Assembly (NCBI GenBank): GCA_004563195.1
Contig: SFTJ01000037.1
Location: forward strand, 1 to 55,638
DNA length: 55,638 nucleotides
Direction: 5' to 3'
Source of the DNA: a bacterium
GTDB lineage: Bacteria; Bacteroidota; Bacteroidia; Bacteroidales; Muribaculaceae
A program made the position numbers and the translations under genes. The notes beneath the pieces are model-generated. The model was not told where the DNA came from, made no database searches, and saw nothing but the letters and a program-made list of their open reading frames with translations. Shown piece by piece: positions 33,600 to 41,788 of this stretch. Every line of letters begins with the position of its first letter. Within the stretch, counting starts at the first letter, position 1.

Positions 33600-36500
33600 A
33601 TGGTCGATTTTCTGATTATTTCGACTCGTAGCGGTAAGCGCGGAGTTACAGAGATCTATCCGAAGTTTGTCATTAAGAAAAGCTCCGATCTGATGATCCG
33701 TGGCGGCGACTTTTACGCCATATGGCTGGAAGATCGTAATCTATGGTCTACGGACGAGCAGGATGCACTTCAGTTGATCGACCGGGAATTGGACAAGTAC
33801 GCAGAGGAAAATCGGGATCGTTTTGACGGCAGCATCAAGGTTCTTCATATGTGGGATTCGGAAACGCGCATGATCGATCAATGGCACCGGTATTGTCAGA
33901 AAGATATGCGCGACAATTTTCACATGCTCGACGAAAAAATTATATTTTCCAACGTCGAGACAGGAAAGAAAGACTATGCCAGCAAGAAGCTGTCGTATCC
34001 GCTGGAAGAAGGGCCGACCGAGGCTTACGACCGACTAATGAGTGTTCTCTATACGCCAGAGGAACGTCATAAGATCGAATGGGCTATCGGCGCGATCATT
34101 ACCGGCGATTCCAAGAAGATCCAGAAGTTTATGGTGCTTTACGGTGCAGCAGGAACGGGTAAATCTACGGTGCTGAACATCATCCAGCAGCTGTTCGAAG
34201 GATATTACTCTGTATTTGATGCCAAGGCACTCGGTTCTGCGTCGAACTCCTTTGCGTTGGAAGCATTCAAAACAAATCCTCTGGTGGCGATACAGCATGA
34301 TGGTGACTTGTCTCGCATCGAAGATAACACTCGGTTGAACAGTCTGGTATCTCATGAGCTGATGACAGTGAATGAGAAGTTCAAGTCGACATATGCCAAC
34401 CGATTCAAGTGCTTTCTCTTCATGGGCACGAACAAGCCGGTCAAGATAACCGATGCCAAATCCGGTTTGATCCGCCGATTGATCGATGTTTCTCCCTCAG
34501 GGGAGAAGCTCAGCGCAAGAGAATACAGCAAAACTGTAAAACAGATCAGCTTCGAGCTCGGAGCCATTGCGTATCATTGCCAGGAGGTTTATCTAAGCAA
34601 TCCGGGAATCTATGATGATTATATTCCAATGAATATGCTCGGTGCTTCCAACGATTTCTATAACTTCGTTATCGACTCCTATCATATTTTTAAGAAAGAA
34701 GATGGTATCACTCTTAAAGCCGCCTGGGAACTGTATAAGACATACTGTGATGATGCCAAGGTGACATTTCCATACTCGCAGCGGATATTCAAGGAAGAAC
34801 TGAAGAACTATTTCCGTGACTACCGCGATCGGTTCGGCCTGGAAGATGGAACCCGAGTTCGTTCTTATTACTCCGGATTTCGGACGGAGAAATTTGAAAA
34901 AGGCGAACTGGATGATGAGCCGGACGAGGAGACCACGACTTGGCTCGTTATGGAGAAGCAGAAGTCTGTTTTTGATGATATTTGTGCAGACTGCCCGGCA
35001 CAGTATGCCAATGCAAAGGAAACGCCTTCCAAACGATGGGACGATGTGCAGACAAGGCTTTCTGATCTGAACACGGAAAGGATCCATTATGTGAAAGTCC
35101 CAGAGAATCACATTGTCATTGACTTTGATATTCCCGGAAAAGACGGAAGCAAGGATCCGGAAGCGAATCTGCGGGAGGCTGCAAAATGGCCGCCTACGTA
35201 CGCAGAATTGAGTAAAAGCGGAAAGGGTGTGCATCTCCATTATATTTACGCTGGAGACCCTTCGAGACTCAGCCGTATTTACGACGATCACATCGAAGTG
35301 AAGGTATTTTCCGGAAAAAGTTCTTTGCGGCGCAAACTTACCAAATGCAACAATCTGGCGATCGCAACGATCAGCTCAGGCTTACCGCTGAAGGGAGAGC
35401 AAAAAGTGATCAATGCCGATGTAATAAAGTCTGAGCGCAGTCTCCGAATTATGATACTGCGCAATCTGAATAAAGAGATACATCCAGCGACCAAACCGAG
35501 TGTGGACTTCATCTATAAGATTCTGGAGGATGCTTATGCCAGCGGACTACATTATGATATTACCGATATGCGGAATGTCGTATTTCAGTTTGCTGCGCAG
35601 AGCACGAATAATTCAAGCTATTGCATTTCGCTGGCGAATAAGATGAAATTCAAATCTGATGACCCGTCGGACTCTGTAACGGTTGATGATGGGGAAATGA
35701 TATTCTTCGACTGTGAGGTATTTCCGAACCTGTTTCTCATCAACTGGAAAGCGGCAGGAGAAGGAAAGCCGATTAACCGAATGATCAACCCATCAGATGA
35801 AGAAGTTCGAGCACTATTTTCCATGAAGCTCGTAGGTTTCAACTGTAGAAGATACGATAATCACATGTTGTATGCTCGAAGTCTCGGATATTCCAACGAG
35901 CAGCTCTATAAGCTTTCACAATCCATCATCCAGAAGAAAACTGGGTTCTTTGGTGAAGCATACAATCTGAGCTACACAGATATTTACGACTTCGCTTCCG
36001 CGGCGAATAAAATGAGCTTGAAGAAGTTGGAGATCAAGATGGGTATCCACCATCAGGAGCTGGGGATTCCCTGGGATCAACCGGTGCCAAAGGAACGATG
36101 GGTAGAAGTTGCAGAATACTGCGATAACGACGTCATTGCTACGGAGGCGGCCTTCAACTATCTTTCTGCAGATTGGAACGCACGTGAGATTCTGGCAGAT
36201 TTGGCGGGCATGACCGTAAATGATACGACCAACAGCCTAACAACCCGAATTATATTTGGAAAAGACCGAAAGCCGCAAAGTCAGTTCAATTACCGCAATC
36301 TGGCGCTGCCCGTTGGACCGGAACAGTACGAGGAGTACCGGGAGAAATTCGGTCCGGACTATAAGTTCCGCGTATTCAACGACGAAGGCCAGCCGATCTA
36401 CGAAGATTTCGACCCGAAGAAAACATACCCGAGAGGATACAGCATTCTGCCGTTCTTCCCCGGTTATATTTACGAGCGGGGCAAATCAACGTACCGTGGC

Positions 36501-37637
36501 GAGGAGGTCGGCGAAGGCGGCTATGTGTATGCAAATCCAGGTATAGCGCTCTATATCGCGCTGCTGGATATTGCCTCGATGCATCCGCACAGTGCCATTG
36601 CAGAGATGCTCTTTGGTCCGAAGTACACCAAGGCGTTCATCGAGATCGTTGAGGGACGAGTGAACATCAAGCATAAGGCGTGGGATCTGGTCGATCAGAT
36701 GATGGATGGCAAGCTCCGTCCGTACATTGAGAAGGTCAAGGCCGGAGAGATCACGGCGAAACAGCTTGCCAATGCACTGAAGACTGCAATCAATTCGGTA
36801 TACGGCCTCACAGCGGCAAACTTTGATAATCCGTTCAAGGATCCTCGCAATGTCGATAATATCGTAGCAAAGCGCGGCGCGCTCTTCATGATCAATCTCA
36901 AGCATGAGGTTCTCAAGAGAGGCTTCGATGTTCGGCACATCAAGACGGACTCCATCAAAGTGCCCCGAGCGAACAATGATATTATCAAGTTCATCGTGGA
37001 CTACGGCAAGGAATATGGCTACACCTTCGAGCATGAGGCAACGTATGAGCGCATGTGTCTTGTCAATGATGCCGTTTATATTGCCCGGTTCGACAGTAAG
37101 GAAGCCTGCCAGGAACGCTACGGTTATATTCCGGATGAGAACAACGAAGACCCGATGGTCTGGACAGCGACAGGCACGCAGTTTGCCGTTCCGTATGTCT
37201 TTAAAACGCTCTTCAGCCATGAAGATATTCTCTTTGAGGACATGTGCGAAACAAAATCTGTGAGCAGTGCACTGTATCTGGACATGAATGAGGCTTTGCC
37301 AGAGGGCGAGCACGATTACCGCTTTATAGGACGGGTGGGACAGTTCTGTCCTATCAAGCCTGGATGCGGTGGCGGTCTCCTGATGCGGCAGACAGAGGGC
37401 AAAGATGGCTCAATCGGCTATGCCGCAGCGACCGGCTCCAAGGGATACCGATGGTTAGAGAGTGAGTACGTACGAGAGCTGCATCTTGAAGAGAGCATCG
37501 ACCGCAGCTACTATGACAAGCTGGTAGATGATGCTGTAGCAGAGATCGGAAAGTACGGCGACTTCGAATGGTTCTCGATGGATGATGCCATTACTGATGA
37601 TATTTCTCATCCGCCAGAGGACGAGCTCCCGTGGTGA
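33600..37637 (+). CDS. Fused helicase, primase-like and family B DNA polymerase
   Basis: A 1345-residue replication protein. Residues ~1-400 are a D5/SF3-type helicase: Walker A GAAGTGKS (Lys188), an acidic AIQHDGDLS box and sensor FMGTNKPVKI. Residues ~490-590 resemble an AEP primase core: IDFDIPG (Asp508/Asp510), SGKGVHLHY and IEVKVFSG. A DnaQ-like exonuclease follows: Asp704/Glu706 in FFDCEVF and Asp844 in YCDNDVIAT. The polymerase has motif A LLDIASMHPHSAI (Asp990), motif B KTAINSVYG (Lys1061-Gly1069) and motif C IKTDSI (Asp1117). The start is weakly supported, with GGAAGGGG 13 bases upstream. Confidence 0.85.
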   Translation: MVDFLIISTRSGKRGVTEIYPKFVIKKSSDLMIRGGDFYAIWLEDRNLWSTDEQDALQLIDRELDKYAEENRDRFDGSIKVLHMWDSETRMIDQWHRYCQKDMRDNFHMLDEKIIFSNVETGKKDYASKKLSYPLEEGPTEAYDRLMSVLYTPEERHKIEWAIGAIITGDSKKIQKFMVLYGAAGTGKSTVLNIIQQLFEGYYSVFDAKALGSASNSFALEAFKTNPLVAIQHDGDLSRIEDNTRLNSLVSHELMTVNEKFKSTYANRFKCFLFMGTNKPVKITDAKSGLIRRLIDVSPSGEKLSAREYSKTVKQISFELGAIAYHCQEVYLSNPGIYDDYIPMNMLGASNDFYNFVIDSYHIFKKEDGITLKAAWELYKTYCDDAKVTFPYSQRIFKEELKNYFRDYRDRFGLEDGTRVRSYYSGFRTEKFEKGELDDEPDEETTTWLVMEKQKSVFDDICADCPAQYANAKETPSKRWDDVQTRLSDLNTERIHYVKVPENHIVIDFDIPGKDGSKDPEANLREAAKWPPTYAELSKSGKGVHLHYIYAGDPSRLSRIYDDHIEVKVFSGKSSLRRKLTKCNNLAIATISSGLPLKGEQKVINADVIKSERSLRIMILRNLNKEIHPATKPSVDFIYKILEDAYASGLHYDITDMRNVVFQFAAQSTNNSSYCISLANKMKFKSDDPSDSVTVDDGEMIFFDCEVFPNLFLINWKAAGEGKPINRMINPSDEEVRALFSMKLVGFNCRRYDNHMLYARSLGYSNEQLYKLSQSIIQKKTGFFGEAYNLSYTDIYDFASAANKMSLKKLEIKMGIHHQELGIPWDQPVPKERWVEVAEYCDNDVIATEAAFNYLSADWNAREILADLAGMTVNDTTNSLTTRIIFGKDRKPQSQFNYRNLALPVGPEQYEEYREKFGPDYKFRVFNDEGQPIYEDFDPKKTYPRGYSILPFFPGYIYERGKSTYRGEEVGEGGYVYANPGIALYIALLDIASMHPHSAIAEMLFGPKYTKAFIEIVEGRVNIKHKAWDLVDQMMDGKLRPYIEKVKAGEITAKQLANALKTAINSVYGLTAANFDNPFKDPRNVDNIVAKRGALFMINLKHEVLKRGFDVRHIKTDSIKVPRANNDIIKFIVDYGKEYGYTFEHEATYERMCLVNDAVYIARFDSKEACQERYGYIPDENNEDPMVWTATGTQFAVPYVFKTLFSHEDILFEDMCETKSVSSALYLDMNEALPEGEHDYRFIGRVGQFCPIKPGCGGGLLMRQTEGKDGSIGYAAATGSKGYRWLESEYVRELHLEESIDRSYYDKLVDDAVAEIGKYGDFEWFSMDDAITDDISHPPEDELPW

Positions 37638-37664
37638 CCGCGAAAAAAGTTGATCCTGTTATGG
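37638..37664 (+). promoter_or_regulatory. CGCGAAA element copy 7
   Basis: CCGCGAAAAAA, 8 bases, TGTTATGG, directly after the polymerase stop. A terminator-like hairpin lies between it and the next gene. Inferred promoter. Confidence 0.72.
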
Positions 37665-37668
37665 AAAC

Positions 37669-37709
37669 GAGGAGGAATCGTTAATGACGGTTCTTCCTCT
37701 TATATTTTT
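37669..37709 (+). terminator. Leader hairpin with T run, possible attenuator
   Basis: GAGGAGGAATCG pairs with CGGTTCTTCCTC, then TTATATTTTT. It starts 5 bases after CGCGAAA copy 7 and ends before the ribosome site of the gene at 37727. It may end upstream transcripts or act as an attenuator in the new leader. Confidence 0.75.
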
Positions 37710-37726
37710 GAAAGGAGAATAAAAAT

Positions 37727-38038
37727 ATGCCTGTTGCAAATGAAGGGAAAGTTGAATATCATCCGTATGAAATACGGCGGCCAGCCGAATTAGTTAAATC
37801 TTGCGATGTAAAAGAAACCATGCCGATGATTGAACGACTGCAATCAATCGGAAATCAGATGGAGATGATCGCCTGCGGATTGGACAATCTGAATACCCTG
37901 CTTTTCATAGGCGGCGAAAATGCCCCAAATTTTGAGTACGATCGAGGAATGGGAAGCGCCAATGATGCTATTAACAGTATCGCATATCTCGCTGATATTT
38001 CCCTGAAGATCCTCGATGAAATTCACACCAAACTGTAA
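37727..38038 (+). CDS. Hypothetical protein next to the ssDNA-binding candidate
   Basis: A 103-residue protein after GAAAGGAG, largely helical (MIERLQSIGNQMEMIACGLDNL; SIAYLADISLKILDEIHTK). No domain recognised. Located between polymerase and the ssDNA-binding candidate, 12 bases from the latter, which suggests a replication-linked role. Confidence 0.58.
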   Translation: MPVANEGKVEYHPYEIRRPAELVKSCDVKETMPMIERLQSIGNQMEMIACGLDNLNTLLFIGGENAPNFEYDRGMGSANDAINSIAYLADISLKILDEIHTKL

Positions 38039-38050
38039 AGGAGACTATTT

Positions 38051-38539
38051 ATGTATCAGAACAACAACCTTGTGAACATTGAAGGAGCATCCTTCATTTT
38101 CATGACGAACTTCTCCGGTGATCCGGCGAGAAGCGGAAAGTATCCGAGCACCACGCGACAGGCGAATCTGACGATCCCTGACGTGGACTTGGCGCGCGAT
38201 CTTATTGACGAAGGTTTCAAGGTGAAGCTCACGAAGCCGCGTGAGGGAGAAGAGGAGGGCTTTGTCCCGACGTACTTCATCCCGATCAAGGTGAATTACC
38301 AGGTCAAGTACCCGCCGAAGATCTATCTTGTGGCAGGCGATGCTGAGCCCCGTCTTCTGACTGAGGATACGATCGATGTTCTGGATAAGATCCGCGTGAA
38401 GAACGTCGATGTTACGCTTAACAAGCGGTTCACGGACATGGGAAATACCTTGTACGTACGCACTATGTATGTCGAGCAGGACATCGACGATGACCCGTGG
38501 GCTGGAAAGTATTTCAGTCGAACGCACGACGAGTATTAA
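38051..38539 (+). CDS. Putative single-stranded DNA-binding protein
   Basis: A 162-residue protein of a family common beside polymerase genes in gut phages. FSGDPARSGKYPSTTRQANL, GFVPTYFIPIKVNYQVKYPP and TLYVRTMYVEQDIDDDPW suggest a beta-barrel (OB-like) fold with an acidic C-terminal region like other SSBs. Codon use suggests good expression. The function is inferred from fold pattern and position. Confidence 0.6.
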   Translation: MYQNNNLVNIEGASFIFMTNFSGDPARSGKYPSTTRQANLTIPDVDLARDLIDEGFKVKLTKPREGEEEGFVPTYFIPIKVNYQVKYPPKIYLVAGDAEPRLLTEDTIDVLDKIRVKNVDVTLNKRFTDMGNTLYVRTMYVEQDIDDDPWAGKYFSRTHDEY

Positions 38540-38550
38540 TTAAGAAATGA

Positions 38551-38586
38551 TAAGGAGAAGTTGGAAACAGCTTCTCCTTATATTTT
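38551..38586 (+). terminator. Terminator
   Basis: A perfect 10-bp stem TAAGGAGAAG / CTTCTCCTTA with a 10-base loop and a T-rich tail, ending the ssDNA-binding candidate's transcript. Confidence 0.88.
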
Positions 38587-38618
38587 AAGAAAAGGAGATT
38601 ACTTTAAATGATATTCAT

Positions 38619-38702
38619 GCCCGGATGGTGGAATGGCAGACACAGCGGACTTAAAATCCGCGAGCATACGCTGTGAGGGTTCGAATCCCTTTCCGGGTAC
38701 CA
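38619..38702 (+). tRNA. tRNA-Leu (UAA)
   Basis: An 84-nt class II tRNA. The acceptor GCCCGGA pairs with TCCGGGT, the anticodon stem is GCGGA/TCCGC with loop CTTAAAA (anticodon TAA), there is a long variable arm, the T arm is GAGGG-TTCGAAT-CCCTT-like and CCA is encoded. It may offset a codon-usage difference from the host. Confidence 0.93.
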
Positions 38703-38924
38703 TTTCACCTGCGAGCCTCTGTTTCCGGTCACGCGGAACAAGCAGGTGATTAAGAAAAGACAAAAACCCGTCTTTGTATCAGACATGTTTCTCAGTTCGT
38801 CAGAGCGACATGACAGATATTTGCGGTCGACCGGAAGGCGAGGATTCTTGAAAAGATGACCACTCAGTAAAGTAGAATCGCCGGTAGGACTTGCCGCCCT
38901 ACTCATATAAATAGCGGCTCAAAT
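38703..38924. other. Spacer between the two tRNAs
   Basis: No gene is seen. TCACCTGC (38704-) pairs with GCAGGTGA around an inner TTCCG/CGGAA hairpin, so part of it is probably a structured RNA or processing signal in the tRNA transcript. Confidence 0.45.
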
Positions 38925-39001
38925 AGGGGCGTGGCGGAATTGGTAGACGCACCGGATTTTGATTCCGGCAATTGGAGGTTCGAGTCCTCTCGCCCCTGCC
39001 A
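38925..39001 (+). tRNA. tRNA-Gln (UUG)
   Basis: A 77-nt class I tRNA. The acceptor AGGGGCG pairs with CGCCCCT, the anticodon stem is CCGGA/TCCGG with loop TTTTGAT (anticodon TTG), there is a 5-base variable loop, the T arm is GGAGG-TTCGAGT-CCTCT, the discriminator is G and CCA is encoded. The D arm (GTGGCGGAATTGGTAGAC) looks Leu-like, but the short variable loop and anticodon fit Gln. Confidence 0.85.
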
Positions 39002-39009
39002 GTTATATT

Positions 39010-39036
39010 TCGCGAAAATGATCACCCCCTTTATGA
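39010..39036 (+). promoter_or_regulatory. CGCGAAA element copy 8
   Basis: TCGCGAAAATG, 8 bases, CTTTATGA, 8 bases after the tRNA-Gln. It runs into AAAGGAG for the gene at 39051. Inferred promoter. Confidence 0.7.
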
Positions 39037-39050
39037 AAGGAGATGATTCT

Positions 39051-39275
39051 ATGCAGATTTATGATGAAAACGCATATCCTTGGAATCGTTCCGTTGGTCC
39101 TTATGGGAACATGGGAAACATATCACCTATGATCGTTGCAGATCTTTGTGATAAATATAGCATTCCGTGGTATACCACAGCTTGGCCATATGCGAGCGGT
39201 TTACGGGCATATTGCGAATCAGACGAAACATGGAAGAAAATTATAGAATTATCTAAGGAATATAGGAGATCTTAA
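39051..39275 (+). CDS. Small hypothetical protein
   Basis: A 74-residue protein from ATG 39051 (AAAGGAG upstream). Aromatic-rich (YPWNRSVGPYGNM, WYTTAWPYASG). The frame stays open upstream through the tRNA, but that extension is an artefact. Its last codons AGG AGA TCT TAA form part of the terminator. Function unknown. Confidence 0.58.
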   Translation: MQIYDENAYPWNRSVGPYGNMGNISPMIVADLCDKYSIPWYTTAWPYASGLRAYCESDETWKKIIELSKEYRRS

Positions 39276-39296
39276 TAAAGGTCTCCTATTATTTTT
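39263..39296 (+). terminator. Terminator with stop codon in the loop
   Basis: TAGGAGA pairs with TCTCCTA and the loop includes the upstream TAA stop. TTATTTTTAG follows. Confidence 0.82.
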
Positions 39297-39317
39297 AGAA
39301 AAGGAGATGCTAAAAAA

Positions 39318-39683
39318 ATGAAAACTGTGAATATCCATACCGTGAGAACTGTATTTGACATGACAAAGGAAGATTTTAACGAAGTTCCGAAAAGAGACAA
39401 TAGATGGTCAGAATTTGGAGAATTTAGATCCTTGGTTATTATTCCGATGGACTATGAACACGACAGCGGCTGGATGTGCATGGACTTTGTGGCGGTTAAC
39501 GATGAGGGCGAGCCGATTTGCAGACTTTCCGGATGTTCCGATGTGTTGACCTTCAACGTAATTGGCGGATGTGGAAAAAGGTGGAGCATCGATTGTTTGC
39601 CTTGTGGTTATTTGAGGTTGTTTAGTCAAAGTGCACTGACCGCAGGCCCGGAACTAAGCAGTTTCGAAATTTATGCAAAATAA
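39318..39683 (+). CDS. Hypothetical protein
   Basis: A 121-residue soluble protein after AAAGGAG. Beta-rich (SLVIIPMDYEHDSGWMCMDF; CRLSGCSDVLTFNVIGG) with several Cys residues in the second half. No domain recognised. Probably co-transcribed with the short gene and sigma factor downstream. Confidence 0.58.
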   Translation: MKTVNIHTVRTVFDMTKEDFNEVPKRDNRWSEFGEFRSLVIIPMDYEHDSGWMCMDFVAVNDEGEPICRLSGCSDVLTFNVIGGCGKRWSIDCLPCGYLRLFSQSALTAGPELSSFEIYAK

Positions 39684-39702
39684 AGGAGATGCTAAAAAAA
39701 AA

Positions 39703-39879
39703 ATGAAAACCGTATTCGACGCTATGCAAAGACTTAATTCTCTGGACACCAAGATTGAAATGCTGGAATGCATGGATGAAGAGGACACTATGCTAATAAA
39801 GGACGCGGATCGAGAAGAAATCATTGATCTTCTTAGGGAGTACCGCGTATTCCTTTACGAAATGAAAGTCACGAAATGA
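39703..39879 (+). CDS. Small helical protein before the sigma factor
   Basis: A 58-residue protein from ATG 39703 (AAAGGAG upstream, with an A-rich spacer). Acidic and helical (LDTKIEMLECMDEEDTMLIK). It overlaps the sigma factor start by 4 bases (ATGA), so it could be a partner or regulator of the sigma factor; this is only positional inference. Confidence 0.58.
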   Translation: MKTVFDAMQRLNSLDTKIEMLECMDEEDTMLIKDADREEIIDLLREYRVFLYEMKVTK

Positions 39880-40385
39880 CACCGGAAGAATTATATTTCC
39901 AGAATGAGCCGCTCGTACGGTGGACAATAAAGAAATATTACCCCGACTTCATAGACGATGAAGACCTTACACAGGAGGGACGGATCGGGCTATGGCGAGC
40001 CTGTCTGGCGTATGACGAAAAGAAAGGGCTCAAATTTTCGCCGGTGGCAGTTTCTTATATTCGTAACGCTCTTCGTCACGGATACGAAAAGCTCTATGGG
40101 CGAAGTCTCGGGAAACGGCAGTTTTTGTGGAACGTTCAATCGTTATACGAACCAATCGGTCGCGACGATCTCCTGCTTAAAGACATCATCCCGGGGGACA
40201 CAGATGTAGCCTTTCTGGATATTTCTGGGGCATTGAGCCGGATGTCTGACCGGGACCGGGAAATATTGTATCTGACGATCGTCGGTTTTTCACAAAAAGA
40301 AATTGCAAAAAAGGTGCACGTTTCTGAAAGGACTATATATCGGGTACTGCAAGTCGCTAAAATAATTTTTCAGGCATATGTTTGA
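39876..40385 (+). CDS. Sigma-70 family RNA polymerase sigma factor
   Basis: A 169-residue protein of ECF-like size. Region 2: PLVRWTIKKYYPDFIDDEDLTQEGRIGLWRA, with the DLTQEG core-binding helix, followed by YIRNALRHGYEK. Region 4: LSRMSDRDREILYLTIVGFS and the helix-turn-helix QKEIAKKVHVSERTIYRVLQ. It would redirect host RNA polymerase to phage promoters. It is the simplest candidate reader of either the CGCGAAA elements or the late promoters. Confidence 0.88.
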   Translation: MTPEELYFQNEPLVRWTIKKYYPDFIDDEDLTQEGRIGLWRACLAYDEKKGLKFSPVAVSYIRNALRHGYEKLYGRSLGKRQFLWNVQSLYEPIGRDDLLLKDIIPGDTDVAFLDISGALSRMSDRDREILYLTIVGFSQKEIAKKVHVSERTIYRVLQVAKIIFQAYV

Positions 40386-40394
40386 AAAGGAACA

Positions 40395-40421
40395 TCGCGA
40401 AAAAAACAATCTCCTTTACGA
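40395..40421 (+). promoter_or_regulatory. CGCGAAA element copy 9
   Basis: TCGCGAAAAAA, 8 bases, CTTTACGA, 9 bases after the sigma factor stop and running into AAAGGAG. Inferred promoter. Confidence 0.72.
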
Positions 40422-40435
40422 AAGGAGTAGTGTTT

Positions 40436-40681
40436 ATGGAATATATTTATATTGTATTTTACAGTCGAGAGCATCCGCATGATAATGATGATTGCATTAC
40501 AGATTGTATTTCTAAAATCTTTAAAACTGAGGAAAAAGCAATAAAATATTGCGAATCCTTAGGTAAAAAAGACGAGAAATATAATTGGTATGAATCTTAT
40601 CAAGAAGAATATGACTGGATGGATGAGTTAGTGAAATACAGATATAGGTATGTTATTAGACAATATTCTATAACAGAATAG
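40436..40681 (+). CDS. Small acidic hypothetical protein
   Basis: An 81-residue protein from ATG 40436. It starts MEYIYIVFYSREHPHDNDD and is rich in Tyr, Asp and Glu, with strand-helix alternation. Notably AT-rich. It may be an inhibitor-type small protein, but there is no direct evidence. Confidence 0.58.
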   Translation: MEYIYIVFYSREHPHDNDDCITDCISKIFKTEEKAIKYCESLGKKDEKYNWYESYQEEYDWMDELVKYRYRYVIRQYSITE

Positions 40682-40688
40682 AATAAGA

Positions 40689-40737
40689 GATAAGTACTCA
40701 GCGTAATTTACGTTGGGTCTTATCTTTTTCTTTTTTG
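40689..40737 (+). terminator. Terminator
   Basis: GATAAG pairs with CTTATC, enclosing CAGCGTAA/TACGTTG, followed by a long T/C tail. Confidence 0.85.
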
Positions 40738-40809
40738 AAATGAACCTGTAAAGGTTGTCCCTTAATCCCTCATAATTTTCCGAGCATACATTTGAAAAGG
40801 AGAATAATA
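40732..40809 (+). other. Leader sharing 19 bp with the group I intron
   Basis: TTTTTGAAATGAACCTGTA (40732-40750) is identical to 42951-42969 inside the intron, where it leads into the P7 strand. What follows (AAGGTTGTCCCTTAAT) is also similar to the intron. It could be an intron remnant or a shared regulatory element before the gene at 40810. Confidence 0.55.
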
Positions 40810-41109
40810 ATGAAAGAAACCAACATCGGAAAGTACGTTATCGTCCGTGGTGATCGTTCCGGAGTGTTTGCCGGAACTCTCGCTGCCCGTGATGGGCGGG
40901 AAGTTCAGCTCACCGACTGCCGAAGAATCTGGTATTGGGATGGCGCCGCGAGTATATCACAGCTCGCTATTGACGGGACAAGTAGGCCCGGTCTCTGCAA
41001 GTTTCCTGCACCGGTGTCAGAGATCACGATCCTTGATGCAATCGAGATAATCCCCTGCACAAAGAAGGCAGAGGCGAGCATCAAGGCGGTGGGCATATGG
41101 AAATCATGA
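40810..41109 (+). CDS. DUF6948-like small protein
   Basis: A 99-residue protein from ATG 40810 (AAAAGGAG upstream). It opens NIGKYVIVRGDRSGVFAGTL and has DCRRIWYWDGAASISQLA and EITILDAIEIIP, the pattern of DUF6948 proteins from phages. It is compact and beta-rich. Function unknown. It overlaps the Gly-rich gene. Confidence 0.7.
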   Translation: MKETNIGKYVIVRGDRSGVFAGTLAARDGREVQLTDCRRIWYWDGAASISQLAIDGTSRPGLCKFPAPVSEITILDAIEIIPCTKKAEASIKAVGIWKS

Positions 41110-41786
41110 CACGGGAAGCTTTCCTTTACGTGGATTTTACCGGCGTCCGTCACGGCAACGGCTTAGGTTCCGGCTCCGGCAGCAGAGACGGCAATGGCGA
41201 CGGCTCTGGATCCGGATCCGGCTACGGCATCGGCCACGGCTACGGCTACGGAAACGGCTTAGGTTCCGGCTCCGGCAACAGAAACGGCCACGGTTACTGC
41301 TACGGCGACGGCTCTGGCTTAAAATCCATAAATGGTCAGACGGTCGATTATATTGACGGCGTCCCGACAATTCTCACGCGAGTTGTTGGTAATGTAGCCA
41401 AGGGATTTATTGTCCGTAATGATCTCTCTCTCGCTCCAACTTACGTTTGTAAACAAGGAAACACGTTCGCCCACGGTGAGACACTGCATAAGGCACGTGA
41501 AGCTCTACTCGAAAAACTCTTTGACGATATGACGAAGGAAGAGCGAATCAAAGCGTTCTGTGCCGAGTTCAAACCTGGCGTCAAGCGACTGGCGATTGAT
41601 TTCTTCTCATGGCATAACTTCCTTACAGGAAGCTGCGAACATGGACGGCGAGAATTCGCCAGGCAGCATGGCATCAATTTAGAGAGCGACATGCTGACGC
41701 CGGAAGAGTTTTTTGCTCTTACCAGATATTCTTATGGCAAAGACATCATTCAGCAGACGGAAAAGGAATTTACTAAAGGAGAATAA
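41097..41786 (+). CDS. Gly-rich repeat protein with conserved C-terminal domain
   Basis: A 229-residue protein (ATG 41106 is an alternative start overlapping the upstream TGA). Residues ~20-80 are a Gly/Ser/Tyr/Asn repeat (HGNGLGSGSGSRDGNGDGSG style). The conserved domain follows: SINGQTVDYIDGVPTILTRV, GFIVRNDLSLAPTYVCK, FAHGETLHKA, HNFLTGSCEHGRREFA. I recognise this pairing from other gut phages, where repeat length varies. Function unknown. The repeat may be a flexible, self-associating segment. Confidence 0.7.
   Translation: MEIMTREAFLYVDFTGVRHGNGLGSGSGSRDGNGDGSGSGSGYGIGHGYGYGNGLGSGSGNRNGHGYCYGDGSGLKSINGQTVDYIDGVPTILTRVVGNVAKGFIVRNDLSLAPTYVCKQGNTFAHGETLHKAREALLEKLFDDMTKEERIKAFCAEFKPGVKRLAIDFFSWHNFLTGSCEHGRREFARQHGINLESDMLTPEEFFALTRYSYGKDIIQQTEKEFTKGE
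41153..41325 (+). repeat. GGC-TAC/TCC-GGC coding repeat
   Basis: Tandem 6-bp and longer units (e.g. TTAGGTTCCGGCTCCGGCA twice, about 108 bp apart) encode the Gly-rich tract. Slippage or unequal exchange would change its length in frame. Confidence 0.8.
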
Positions 41787-41788
41787 TA

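Noticed and set aside
38604..38906. Minus-strand frame of 100 codons with an ERDSNPHS-like stretch
   Set aside because: It is the reverse complement of the tRNA-Leu; this kind of false protein is well known opposite tRNA genes.
38931..39050. N-terminal extension of the gene at 39051
   Set aside because: The extension reads through tRNA-Gln (MAELVDAPDF... is a known artefact) and lacks a ribosome site; ATG 39051 has one.
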